This document shows, piece after piece, positions 11,214-51,569 of a DNA stretch of 64,000 bases (positions within the stretch are counted from its first letter, which is position 1; each line of letters starts with the position of its first letter). The stretch lies in the NCBI RefSeq assembly GCF_037975245.1, contig NC_092575.1, forward strand, positions 8,402,001 to 8,466,000, in the 5' to 3' direction. This DNA is from Apostichopus japonicus (Eukaryota; Echinodermata; Holothuroidea; Aspidochirotida; Stichopodidae). The notes beneath the pieces were generated by a model. That model saw nothing but the letters and a program-made list of their open reading frames with translations. It was not told where the DNA came from and searched no databases. A program made the translations under genes and the position numbers.

Positions 11214-14200
11214 TGCTGATAATCACGGTTCTCTTTAATAATATATGCAATACATTGATCTCTGGGAGTATTAACTTCTCTTCCTTGTAGAGAGTACCCT
11301 TTCATAAAGTGGAGAGTCCATCACAGATTACCATCACAATCATGGATGGTGTCACGGCCATTAATAAAGAAGCTCATCCAAGTACAAGTGTCTCCTTGAC
11401 CTCTTCAAGTCCATAGTCATTGTCCCCACACTCTAGTTAGGGAGAATAGAGGTCTGTTTGGATCATTCCAGAAAATGAAATCAAAGTTGGTGTTACTTTA
11501 GCTTCACAAATGCTAAACCATGCACCCTGTTACTCATGATGCTACTATAATTTCCATATCACGAAGAGATCTCCACAGCATATTACATACTACTCTCTTT
11601 TCTCTTCAGATATCAAACCTTTCCCATATTATTTTTCTTAGTTTTTCCTTGACATTGATGACATATTTAATTTGTAATAAATTTAGGTTCCATATACTAG
11701 GAGACTATCAGACATCTACAATATGCTACATGCATTATTGTCCTTAGCTATTCTGGTTGACTGGTTATGACTTCTACATTTTGTGAGAATGAGCTCCAGT
11801 TGAATGCAGGCTTAAACAATTACAATGATCCATTGCACTCTTTAATATTTAAATACTAATTTCTGCTTTTAACAATTCAAGTGACAATTACATCTGTAAA
11901 TTGTTGTGGCTTCATCAAAACTTTCCAGTCAGCATGTGTACAAAGTCTCAGGTGTGATTAAACCCTAGGTGTCTTAATTATGTAAAGTTAAAAAGCACTC
12001 GTCAGCAAGGGATTTTACAGACACTTTTATAATTGAATTTTATAGTTTAAGTTATGAGAGAAGTATAAACTTAAATGTTTGGTGTGATGATCCTAGATTG
12101 GAGCAAAATGGATTTAACACCATTTGTGAAGTAACTAGTTGAAATAGTTATCAACTAAATAACATTTTGCCCTCTTTGCTTTTATTACAATAACCAAGCA
12201 TGGGGAAACTACTGTAAATACATCCCCATCCATTCCCATACCAATCTTATTGATAAATGTCTGTTTTAGCAGAAATAAATTTATGCTTCATACAACAGCA
12301 ACTAATTAGAGAGCAGATTACAATGCTCCATCAATGACAAGCTCAGCTTTGTGCAACTGCTTCTATTAATTTTATGTCAAATGTTTAACAATTCTGTGTA
12401 AGCATGTAATGGATACAGCACTTGAGGCTGCACCTGTATAAGTGAACCATTTTTGTCCATAGGTTGACTTTTTTTCTCTTTTCATGCAACCAAAATATGG
12501 TTGGTTATATAACTCAATGCGGAATGATCATAGCGTTTGGGTTGATGAAAAGAAACCAGTATAAATTTGTGTTGTGTAAGTATAGGGAACTTAATTCAGC
12601 TTAAGCATCAGTTTATAAATTCAGAAAAAGATACTTTTTGAAATCTGGTAGTAGCATGCAGTTCAACCAACTATCTCCATTTCATCAATCTTTAAATATG
12701 GCAGGGATTAAAACACTGTCAATGGTCTGTCAGTAAAGTTGACATCAAATGGATTTGCAATGATTCAAATCATCATGTGAGACACAAAATAGAATAATAT
12801 CACATAAAAAAGACAAAAGTGAAGAAATAAGATGGAGGTGTCAGTCATATTATGTCCCCATTGCAATGTAACTACTCAATGTCTGCACAGACATCTTACC
12901 AGAATGAACATATCTTGCAGTGTTCAATCAAGTGTATTAAAGGTTTGAGCACTATTAAACATGCCAAGGTGTGAAGAGTTGCTTCAAGACAGTCCCTGTT
13001 GTCAGTTATAGCAGTCAATTGACTTGTAGCAATTTTAAATTGTTGGTCGGAACTGCATGGTAAAATCGGTCAGAATTTTATGTAGTAATTTTGTTATTTT
13101 TTATTCCTACATGAAGACAGAAGAATCTTTATGATCTTAATTTCATACTTTTATATGTGGATTCATCTAACTGTGTAGAACTCTTGATTTTGGTAATACT
13201 GTAACTTCAGCCAAGCAGTGGTTTTGACTGTTTTACACATGGCTTGGCCTTGGTATCCTGCCCTCAGCTGATATCAATTGGAATAATTATAGATCAAATG
13301 AGTGACACTGTTCTTCATAGGATTTCATTAAAAATACATGTAATTTCTACTCAGCAATGAATATACATTGAACTGAAATGTGTAAAAAGTCCTATGGCCA
13401 CACCTTTACAATACCAACATGTCATTGTCTTACATTACACCGGTCATGTCTTACAACATATTACATTGGACCTATGGAGATATGCACACATGCATACTAT
13501 TTCAATTACAATTTACTAATAGTGATCACACACTATTAAGACCTGCATCATTTACAATTAGCCCTATTGAAGTGTGCACACCTCAATTGAAAGTCACACA
13601 GCATACAGTGTGTAGTTTAGTGATAACCATAAGTGTGAACTTGAATAGTGTATATATTTTAGAATATAGAATCATTTGTGCTGATCAGTGATTAAAAATA
13701 CATATGGTGCGAAATTGCTACACAATTGCATGGGTTGATTTCTCTTCTTATAGTTTACCTGTCTACTCACCAGTGGTGTGCACAAAGATTGGATGGGGGG
13801 GGGGGCAAGGCATTCCCACCTCCATTCAGTTGTCAGCCCAGCTAGGGATTAATGTTCAGTCTAGGGATTAACGATCGTTCTGGGTTTAACATTCCGTCAG
13901 AGATGGGTGGTATTTCAAAATTAAAAAGTAGCATAACCCTGCCTTTAGACCTAATTCATAGTCTAAACATGTCTCAGAATGCACTTATTCCATGAGGCTG
14001 CTGTTACAGCCTTATCAGATATTACTTTTGTGGTGCAATGAGAGGATTCTGTGATCCAACAACTTAAATTAACTTGTCTGTTGTAGATCAATTTTGTGAC
14101 TGTTCAATTGCTAAGAAACCTTCATAACCATGGTTGGAGGAATGTGATTTAGCTTTACAAATGAATGCTGAGTTGGCCTAAGACAAGATACAAATCGTCT

Positions 14201-17180
14201 TTAATTAGCTTAGAATTGATATATTTTATTGTAATTTCCTCATCAATACCTCATACCCCAGTAAATGGACAGTTAGGAACAGTAAGATTAACCATCACCG
14301 TCTTAGATACTTGTTATAAACAATTTTGCCAAACAGCTAAGAAATCTTACTCCAGTTGTGAGATATTTGCCTATTTCAGTTTCAATCTTTCTTTACCTAA
14401 TTGTGTGAACAAGTCTCAATTACAGTATGAGCCATATATACTGGAAGTTTTATTGGCATTTTCCTTCATTAAAATGTAAGCTTTGTTTCCTGTAAGAGCT
14501 ATTGGATTTGCAAATGTTGAATTTAGAAGACTGAAGTTTTTTTTATCTGACCTCATACTTGAGTTGGTTTAGGTAACATCACTGCTTACATTCACTTTAA
14601 AAGTATTAAGAGAAACACACAGAGAATGTGAATGTCCCAGTGCCTTGTTGCCCTATGACATCACATATTAATAACATGGCACAGCCCTCTGACATGGCTT
14701 TTGAACCACAAAATCTCCCTCATGGGGAGCAAGATGATATTCCTTATATTTTTGGGGGGAGATTTTCATCACAAACATTACAATCATGTATGCTATGAAG
14801 GTACCATGAAAAGCTTTAAACTTATGGTGAGCTTCTCACCCACTTCTCACCCATCATCCTTTCAGAAATCGGCTGGTACAAGTCCTGAGTTAGGTAGTAC
14901 TCTGGCATAATATCCATATAGCAAGGAGGTAGGGGACTGTGATGGAAGTATAGGCCAGTGGCAGAGATATCTACTGTAAACTGCCATAGGATATCCATAT
15001 ACAGTACAAAGGCATTGCCCCTTTCAGTACCCAGCACTTGCATGGCCTTCCCTCCTTTCACTTGCCCAACTTTACAGATGGTCAGCTTTATAGTTTATAC
15101 TAACAGATTTTCTTCCTTTTTGTATATTGAATGAGCAGTACTTTTGTACAAAAGCCTGTAGTCTGTGTATTCACTACGACTCTGTCTCATAGTTCGGTCT
15201 ATGCTGCAAGATTCTTCGGCAACAAGGATTATTAATAGTGCAAATTAAATGTAAATTATTCAGCCACTGTGGTAATTTACAGTTGTTCTTTGTTTTTGAG
15301 TTCTTGTAATTGCATTATATAGATGTGTGTATTCCTGTAGGTGTGCTGATGTGTATAAGCTTTGTACACTAGGTGGTTGATATATACATATAGCTGTAGT
15401 TCATATTCTGTAGTAGACAGCTGTGCTGTATTTCTCATTTCCTCTTTGGTTTGTTGAGATATTTTGTAAATATGCAGGTAGGTAAAGTGGCATTGTTGCT
15501 CAAGTTGTGGAGGACAGTACTTTGATAGTACCTTGATACTACAGTATCAATCATAAATCAGTGTTTGTGAACAAGTAGATGTTCATAACAGAGGTAATCT
15601 ATCTCTAGTGGATATCAGATGTTGATGGCCATAGAGTGCCAGTATTAACACACCTTTAATGAACTTGGACAACCTGTTATACAGCAATTTGAATATGTCT
15701 GGGAATAAAGTAAACCAAGCAGATAAGTATGTACTTTTTTTGCTTAAGAATTTAAAACTATAGCATGTTTTCTTTGGTAGTCATGAGTACTACATGTACT
15801 GTATAATAACACATGATGTGTATGAGATGGAAAACTGCCAATCAAATTTGAACATTTTCTAAACTTTTTCCTTTTCTTTAATAAATAAATTAATATGCTA
15901 TTGTAGGAAACGAAATACCTAGTGGTAATTGAAGTTCTGTTCGCAATGCTATTTCTCTGGTTTTCTAGTTCACACAAGGTACACAGTGCAGGGAGTAAAT
16001 TTACACAGTATAGTCTGTTCTATCCTTTATCTTGGAACATACAATTCAAGGTAAAGTCTACAAGGGAACAGTGCAATCACAAGTATGAGAGATGAGGTAA
16101 CCACAAATTGGTAATTGCTGATTAAGAATACTAAGGATTTCAAGGTGATGAAAGAAAAGGCCTTTCACTGTTTTGACGTTGTTATTTCATTTAATTAAGA
16201 AATATGATATAATCAGGTGTCTTTGATGAAAGTTGCCTTTTTACTTTGACTCTTTCCTTCTATTGTTTATTTAACATTTGTTCTCAAATTATATCTTTTT
16301 TATGTAGAATTTTTAAAGAAAACATATTGAACCTTGCCTTACATTCATATCAAATATATGAAGTAATATGTAAGTAAGTAAAGTTTCTTAGTACTGGAAA
16401 GGAAGAGACAGGAGGTATAGAATAAGGGGGGAGGGGGAGGGGGAGGGGAGGGGGGATTGTTAGGTACTCATTCATTAAGATGCTTTAGTTATATATGCCT
16501 TCTAAACCTTTTTCGATGACACTGTATATCCTAGTTCTGAGCAAGACCTCCCTAAACTTAATATAATTCTAGTAGTGTGTGGATATTTTCACTTTATTGT
16601 AAACTGTCTGAACTGTCAGCAACAAAATCAAGCAGGCTGCAATATTTTAAAATGCAAAATGTGAAGTAACATAACCATATGATGGTGGTTCTTCTCACTT
16701 CATCATTGCGGGTATGGTTCCGTTCCGTTCAGTTTGAATTCATCAAGCAGTGGGTGTTCTCACTCATATTGGCTTCATGATTTGTTATCAGTGAGTGGCC
16801 CCACTCATACTTTCTTTATCATGATATGTGATGATGGCCACCCACTACGTGTGCTCGACAGAGCAGTGATGCCACCGAGTGGTAGGATGCAGTTGCCATA
16901 GGCCAGTACAAATCAACACTCCTCATTTATTCCACAATGCATTTATGACTTAAATTGCAAACACTCGAGCTTGCCTGTTTGAAACATTTTGTTAGGACTG
17001 TTCAGGTCTCTTGCCTTATCCATTGTATTGCTTTAGGATTGTTTGTACATGTCTTATGATTTTATATTTTTACATATGTTTGTATACTGTTGACTGGGAG
17101 CATTAAATAACCCTTTGTGGGGTTTAATCAAGTTGCTTAACTATCTTTTTGTTAGTGAGCCAGGTCTCAGTCTTAGTTTC
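11214..17180. other. Gene-free stretch, possibly 5' intron or upstream region of the rabphilin gene
   Basis: I find no conserved peptide flanked by splice sites and no RNA gene. The missing N-terminal coding exon of the rabphilin gene was looked for here and not found. A possible transposon end with a long G run lies near 13772-13810 (CAGTGGTGTGCACAAAG). A G-rich tract lies at 16426. The rest is AT-rich sequence. Confidence 0.4.
16426..16455 (+). other. G-rich tract with G-quadruplex potential
   Basis: A 30-base run of five G tracts (4-6 G each), separated by single A residues. This exceeds the usual pattern of four runs of at least three G. It lies about 1.2 kb before the first recognised rabphilin exon. 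Confidence 0.7.
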
Positions 17181-17189
17181 TTCATCATT

Positions 17190-17360
17190 TTGTGGGTGCA
17201 TGGCCATCATTTTGTGGGTGCATGGCCATCATTTGGTGGGTGCATGGCCATCATTTGGTGGGTGCATGGCCAACATTTGGTGGGCGCATGGCCATCATTT
17301 GGTGGGTGCATGGCCAGCATTTGGTGGGTGCATGCATGGCCATCACATGGTGGGTGCATG
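17190..17360. repeat. 22-bp minisatellite
   Basis: Seven to eight units of TTTGGTGGGTGCATGGCCATC type recur at a 22-bp step (CATGGCC at 17199, 17221, 17243 and onward). The period is not a multiple of three and the unit contains no stop. Overlapping open frames on both strands therefore arise from the repeat and are not evidence of a protein. Confidence 0.9.
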
Positions 17361-17583
17361 ACCCCTTTCATATTGACTTTGTGATCCATAGCTAGTGTTC
17401 CACTAATATTTTCTTCAAATTTTTTTCTTTAAATTCTAACTTCACGCATGCCAATAGTTACCACAGAAATACCAAATATTATATTGACACGTAAAGTGTA
17501 GTATGGATGATGTTTGAACAGGTACTAGAGACTGGGTCATTGCAAAACTTTACAAACTTTAGCATTACTTTTTCCTCTTTCAG

Positions 17584-45874
<28,291 letters not shown>

Positions 45875-46856
45875 ACTAGATGATGGTGGTTAAAAGCTTC
45901 TTGTAAAAATCAGTCTATTTTATTAGATTTCAAAATGCAAATATGATGAAATCCAAAATTATGTGCTTTCTGTATGTTTGCAATCTGTTGAGGCATTTAT
46001 GAGAGATTCAATTTACTCTTGATTGTTGCTATGAGATATTATGGTTTATTATAGAGCTCAAACTTGTTTCATCAAGTTTGATTTTGTATTGTGATGCATC
46101 TTTTGTTGTTATTGTTCTTGAAGCAACCTTTATCTGCAGCTAGTTCTATTACTTAAAAATGATCACTCTCTGGAGAAACTGTGATTGATGTAAACTCTTA
46201 AATGCAAGCACCTTAAAAGTGTGACCGAGATTATATTAAATGACTCTTTTGGAAGTAATTCACAAGTTAGTTAGTTAATTTTTTGTAACTTGAAATGAGT
46301 TTAGAGAAAACTAGAATGCCTAGGTGTGTATTATGTTGGCCTTTACTAATAGTGTTAATCAACTGTGGAAATGGGCAGGGGAATGAACAAAAGTTGTTAT
46401 GAATGTAAGCTGTGTTTGTGGCATCTCTAGAGTACACAGTTTTATTTGTGAGTTTTGTTCTTGTTAGCTACTTTTGTGACATAGATGCATCTTATACAAC
46501 CTGGTATATTAATAATATTTGTTTGGTTTGTGATGTTTCATATTTCGTGTAACATTCTTGCTATCATAACACATACTATATGTGATGATGTATGCACCAA
46601 ATTTAGTAATGGTGGCCCTGCCAGATATTACCTGTTCACTTAGCTTAGTCATGTTGTATGGCCCAAGTACATACAGGAACATGCAGGTATAACTTGCTTT
46701 GAATATTCATGAAGCAAGTGGATGGAAAGTAAATGTAAATATTTATTTTTGTCAATGATCTACAATTTGCAACAAACTTATATTCTACAAAATCAGATGC
46801 AATTTTTCAAAGTGTTTGCAACTTTTCAGATATTAAAAAAGGTAATTATTTACAGC
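45875..46856 (+). other. Presumed RPH3A 3' UTR and flank
   Basis: AT-rich sequence directly after the stop codon, with no coding signal. I see no canonical AATAAA. ATTAAA at 46235-46240 is a possible but weak polyadenylation signal. The true transcript end cannot be set from sequence. Confidence 0.4.
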
Positions 46857-47225
46857 TTAAAGGCATTGAAGACTCGCCCCAAACCGCGAGCCGCGCTCTG
46901 AAAGAGTTAACTTTCCGTTGCTTGCAAATGACGTTTTCTTCTTAATTGTCGCCATAAAATGCAGACAGTAATGAAATGTGATACCTTGTTATCTTTTATC
47001 TAGACCTGAGATGTCCATCCCTGCTATGTACACTGTGTTGTGGGTATTGACCGTAGCTGTATGTATTGACTGTAAACTAGTGTCTAATTACTGACGGTAG
47101 CAAGCTGTGTGTGTATTTTCTAGGATCGATGGTGGTGTCTAACACTTCTGTTACACCTCATTCGAAACTAGGTCAGATTACCGGCATGCAATGTTTCTTT
47201 GTGCGCGAGTCTTCACTCCCTTTAA
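46857..47225. mobile_element. TTAA-bounded MITE (369 bp)
   Basis: The left end reads TTAAAGGCATTGAAGACTCG and one more C. The complement of the right end reads TTAAAGGGAGTGAAGACTCG and one more C. That is 19 identical of 21 positions, and both start with TTAA. TTAA target duplication is typical of piggyBac-type non-autonomous elements, but the family is inferred. No open frame is present. A half copy lies at 1893-2035. Confidence 0.75.
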
Positions 47226-50200
47226 GGCAATAGGTGTAACAATAGTAATCACTGAGCCTTACTGATGAGTTTCTCCAAACCTAGAGCAGTGTCAATTAAC
47301 TGGATAATATTTCCTACAATTTTCAATGTTTCAGAGGTTTTAGTGTTCTTGACTTCTGTGGTACTATTGTTCACTGTCCTTTCAAGTGATTTTAAAATGA
47401 CACATAATTTGGGGGTTATTCAAGCACAAACTAAAGGAGCTTCTTCCTGCAGAGCGTCATATTATTGACACACTCTTTAGGATAGTGAAGGCATTTGTGT
47501 ATTAACAGTGTTTAGTTTGCTTATCTTGAGTTTTCAGAATCTAATTCTTAGCAAGTATTGCAAATAGTTATGTTAATACTTAAGTCATTGAAATGACGGC
47601 ATGTGTAAATCAAATGAAGCAGAGAATCGTAATCCACCAAGAAATCTTTATAAATTAAAGAAACACAGGAAGGATTTCAATTATTCATTACCTTTTCATA
47701 GTCAAATCAGAATACATGGTATATAGTAAGTAGTAACAATATCAAAACTTTAACTCTTTGAATGGTAAGAGATGAATATAAAACAAACAATATAATGTAA
47801 GTAGCACTTCAAACCACTGCAAAACAATCAGTAATATATCATGCCAAATTAGTGAAGAAAAAATTCAAGCTTTAGCTCATGCTACAGATGTCAACACGGA
47901 AAATGAAAACCTAGTTTTCTTGCTGATGTATCCTCGCTACTAAAGAAAGTTTGATTGAAAATGATAATTTCATTCAGCAAATTCCAACAGTGCATTTTTC
48001 TATTCATACAAGACAAAGAAGAATGATGTAACATATATCGCTACCTAACATGGTTATAAAGCTAAGTTTTGGGCATGCAGATTACTTTAAGAGAGACTCA
48101 TGGTCTGCAAACCATGATCAAAAGTGTTTGAGAAGTTTCCTGGGCTGTGAGATTATTTGCAGTTTTAACTCTTTTTATATTGGTAGCATTCAGTCTAAGC
48201 TTTGGCTTTCATGCATTCTGAGCAATGATTCTGAGGAGTGGGGTTCTGCTGAGTCATGGCTCAGTCCTCATGGAAGTTCATGGGGGTCATGGGTCAAAAG
48301 TTTTGCAGACCACTGCCACATTGCATGCAACAAACCCTTTCAGGTGGTTTGGTATCAGAGTGTACAATAGGTCAACACTAACTAGGAATCTGCTTTTGTA
48401 ATGAAACAAACTTTTAGTGGCATTCAGATGAAATCAATACAATCCATAATTGTACTTGGGTCGATATAGAGCAAGCTTTTGGCAAAATGGCCAAAAGTAT
48501 TGTATGAGCACTGAATACACTCACAGGCACACTAGATATGAAATTACATAAAGAAAATATAGACTTTGATATCATTGCATAGATGTGGAATGAAAATAAA
48601 TGCATATATATGATGATGAATCTGCACGGACAAGATTGTGAATGATATATTCCTTACTTAATAAAAAATCGTGCAATAAAACAACAGCCTGAATTGCATT
48701 CAAATGTGACCAGCTTTGTATATCATCAAGGTGTCAACCACTCTTATATATCTGTGAGTAAAATGGAAGAATCCAACTAAAATATAAACCTCGTCAGTGA
48801 GAAGTTGAATGAATCAGTAACAAGCTTTACATTAGAAAAATCATTAAAAGCTGAAATGCTGCATTACTTACCAATGCCACTAGCTTCACATGATCATGTT
48901 CAATTTGTGGTTTAATTAAAGGAGTTGGATGTTTTAACTTCACCCCAATTGATATAAAAAAATACACAATGTATAAGAACATATGCCATTGAATGTTATA
49001 GTCTAAGCTGTACTTGAATATATAGTGAAAAGTAAAACAAATTGAAATATTTGATATAAAATTTATATTACTAAGTAAGCAAGATAGTCAGTCTCTCAGA
49101 ATGGCAAGCACAATGAACTGCTTTATTATACCTTGTTCTAAGTTTTCATAATGAATTTGTAATACTACAGGACTTGGCAAGAAATGAAACTGTATTGTTA
49201 ACTTGACATTAAACATGATACAAATCTGGAATGTAATACAAAACTTAAAAATATTGCTATATTTTTAATTTTTTATGTGGGTTTAAAACCCAGAATTGAA
49301 TTAAAGGACTAAAATGTATACAAGGTCACATTTTGACTTCTTAAAAGCTGAAAAATGTAACAAAATGTCTAGAGATTTGGGTAGCAAAATATTAATAAAT
49401 ATTTGTCAAACGTTCTTTACATAATAAACTAAATAAAAAGCTCCCAATTTAAACCATGCTTGTATACCCTTAAATATGAGTGTTATAGTTACATTATAGG
49501 AGCAGGGTGTGAACCCAAAGTTTTACAACCTTCCTGTTTTTGGGTGCTACACCTCACAGTTGAAGAAGGTTAAGTTTCATGCGCATAAGCAGGCAACTAC
49601 TGTGCTATGTACTAGCTCAGAGAGGTTACATGGAAATAGTAATGGCTTATTTGTCTTGCATGTTAGTTAAACATCAATTATCTGTTATCCTGTGGCATAG
49701 TATTGTAGCAGATTTGTTAATATGAAGAATTAAATATTGGGATATACCTAGTCACCTCATACACTTACATCATTCCCTGAGGAGACACCAATGGCTGTTG
49801 TAGTGAAGCCTACCGTAGGATAAATAGACAAAGGCTTTATTTTCTTACATAATGGAAGTAATGCAGATGTAATATAACCAAAGTACATTTACTGTAAACT
49901 TTATGGCTAATGCCAAGCACCTTACTCACATTCCAGTCCTAACTGGCACACTACAAGAAAGGAGCTCAATGTACTTCGTTTACCATCACCATTCACCATG
50001 GCAACTGTTACCATGCCAAACTTATATGTAATATTTAGTTTCCCACTTTTCCTTGCATAATTTTTCATTTCCATACATGTAGTGCAATCCAATTTCACTA
50101 AGGTGTAAGTATTTTGAAACATATGATATTTCGTTTATAGGTTTTATGCTTCAGTTTACGGTTACATGATGACTTGATGAACAATTTGTTCTTGATTTAT

Positions 50201-50788
50201 ACCACATTGCATTGAATATAAACAAACAGGTTTGTATGCTTAATTTATTGTTCATTTCCTTTGTTTTACTGATCTTCATGTTATCCTCCTTGTACAAGAT
50301 AAAAATTCTATTGGTGTAAAAGGCTCATGAAATAAACTTGAAATTCCACTACAAAGGATATTCTAGTAGTCATTAATCACTGCATGCATGTCGGTGCTTG
50401 CATCACTAAGTACTGTTTACGCCTTGGTATGAACTTCAGTGGTTACGTAAGAAATCTGTTAGACCTTCCGATTCTTATATGTATTTCTGGTTCATATGCT
50501 GAAATCATCAGGAACCTATGTAATCAAGTTGGTGTATGTGACTCCTAAGACTCCAAATCTGTCAGTTGGTTTCAGTTGACACTTGGTACAATGATACTCC
50601 ATGACCCAGTCCCTACTTGATTTGTTCCAGATGACATGCAATACAAATTCTCCATAAACCATACGTTGTGTTGACTTCATATTTGATATTTAGGATAGAC
50701 AGGTTGGATGACCACCTCACAGTTTCAGTGCCTTTTGGTTTGGCCGAGTAAATATTCATTAGGGACGAGACCAATTTGAGATTTGTGC
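47226..50788. other. Convergent intergenic stretch, nothing recognised
   Basis: Low-complexity AT-rich sequence between the two convergent genes. The longest open frame (48050-48370, + strand) has no recognisable motif. TTTATT at 50244-50249 is AATAAA on the minus strand, about 540 bp past the oxidoreductase stop, and may be its polyadenylation signal. Confidence 0.4.
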
Positions 50789-51569
50789 TTAAATAAAACC
50801 AGGCCCAAAAGAAGTTGTCACTGTTAGAGGAACCTGCTGGATACCTTCGGCTAAGAGAACCTGATTAACAGATTCAATAGCTGTGGACACTGACCTCTCC
50901 GTCAATGCAGATGGATAATCTGTGCGAAGCCAGTCTCCTGCTAGGCCAAGATTCGGTATGCCACATTTCGATGGAAATATAGCTCGGGGGCGATGCTGTG
51001 CTGTGCCATTCTTAAAGGAGGCACACGAGTCTCCACTCTTCACATAGGATGCTAAAATTTTAAAGTTGCTATCAAATATCTCGGGATAAATTTCTCTCAC
51101 AGTCGGCGAAATGATTTCCCAAACTTTATCATCTTCAACCTCTCCGTGACTCCAGCAGTAAAGATGAAACTCCATAACAGACCCTCCTGTCTTTGCTACC
51201 CAATCCCGATACTGCTGTTCCACCTGGTGTAGCTGGACAATCAAGTTAATAGGACTATGCTGAGGTGTTTGCAGTATTGGATGATTACGATCTCTCTCTA
51301 GCTGTTTATCAAACCATACCTTAAGTATTTTGAAAGGTGGAGCTTTATCAAGGTGCTTCAAATCATTCTTGATTCTTGCCAGAGCTCTTTCCACTGCTGA
51401 GTTTCTTTCCCTTAGCTGTTCAAGACTGTCTGACAAAATCTGTTTGGCTGACCCAAGGTCAACAGCTAAGATAACATGATCATATAACTTTGATGGGTCT
51501 GAAATATCATGTGTCACCTTGCCAGAACCGTCAAACCCTAGAGCTGTTACTGCCGTTCCAAGTTCAAAT
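50789..51569 (-). CDS. Oxidoreductase exon 6 (C-terminal half)
   Basis: Large terminal exon. It encodes FELGTAVTALGFDGSG, YDHVILAVDLGSAKQIL, VEQQYRDWVAKTGGSVMEF, AIFPSKCGIPNLGLAGDWL and the tail VTTSFGPGFI, then TAA. The size and the ending after GDW match the normal end of the family, so the 3' end is complete. Confidence 0.92.

Noticed and set aside
1-17183. N-terminal coding exon of rabphilin
   Set aside because: I looked for a W-x-C/Y-P-x-D-R-type peptide ending in the phase needed before 17584 and found none. It may lie outside the window or be too short to recognise.
17115-17395. Overlapping open frames on both strands rich in Trp/His/Gly
   Set aside because: They are produced by a 22-bp minisatellite whose unit lacks stops. 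The same array is open in three forward frames and one reverse frame.
48050-48370. 106-residue open frame in the intergenic region
   Set aside because: No recognisable motif and no splice or promoter context. The length is not remarkable in this much sequence.
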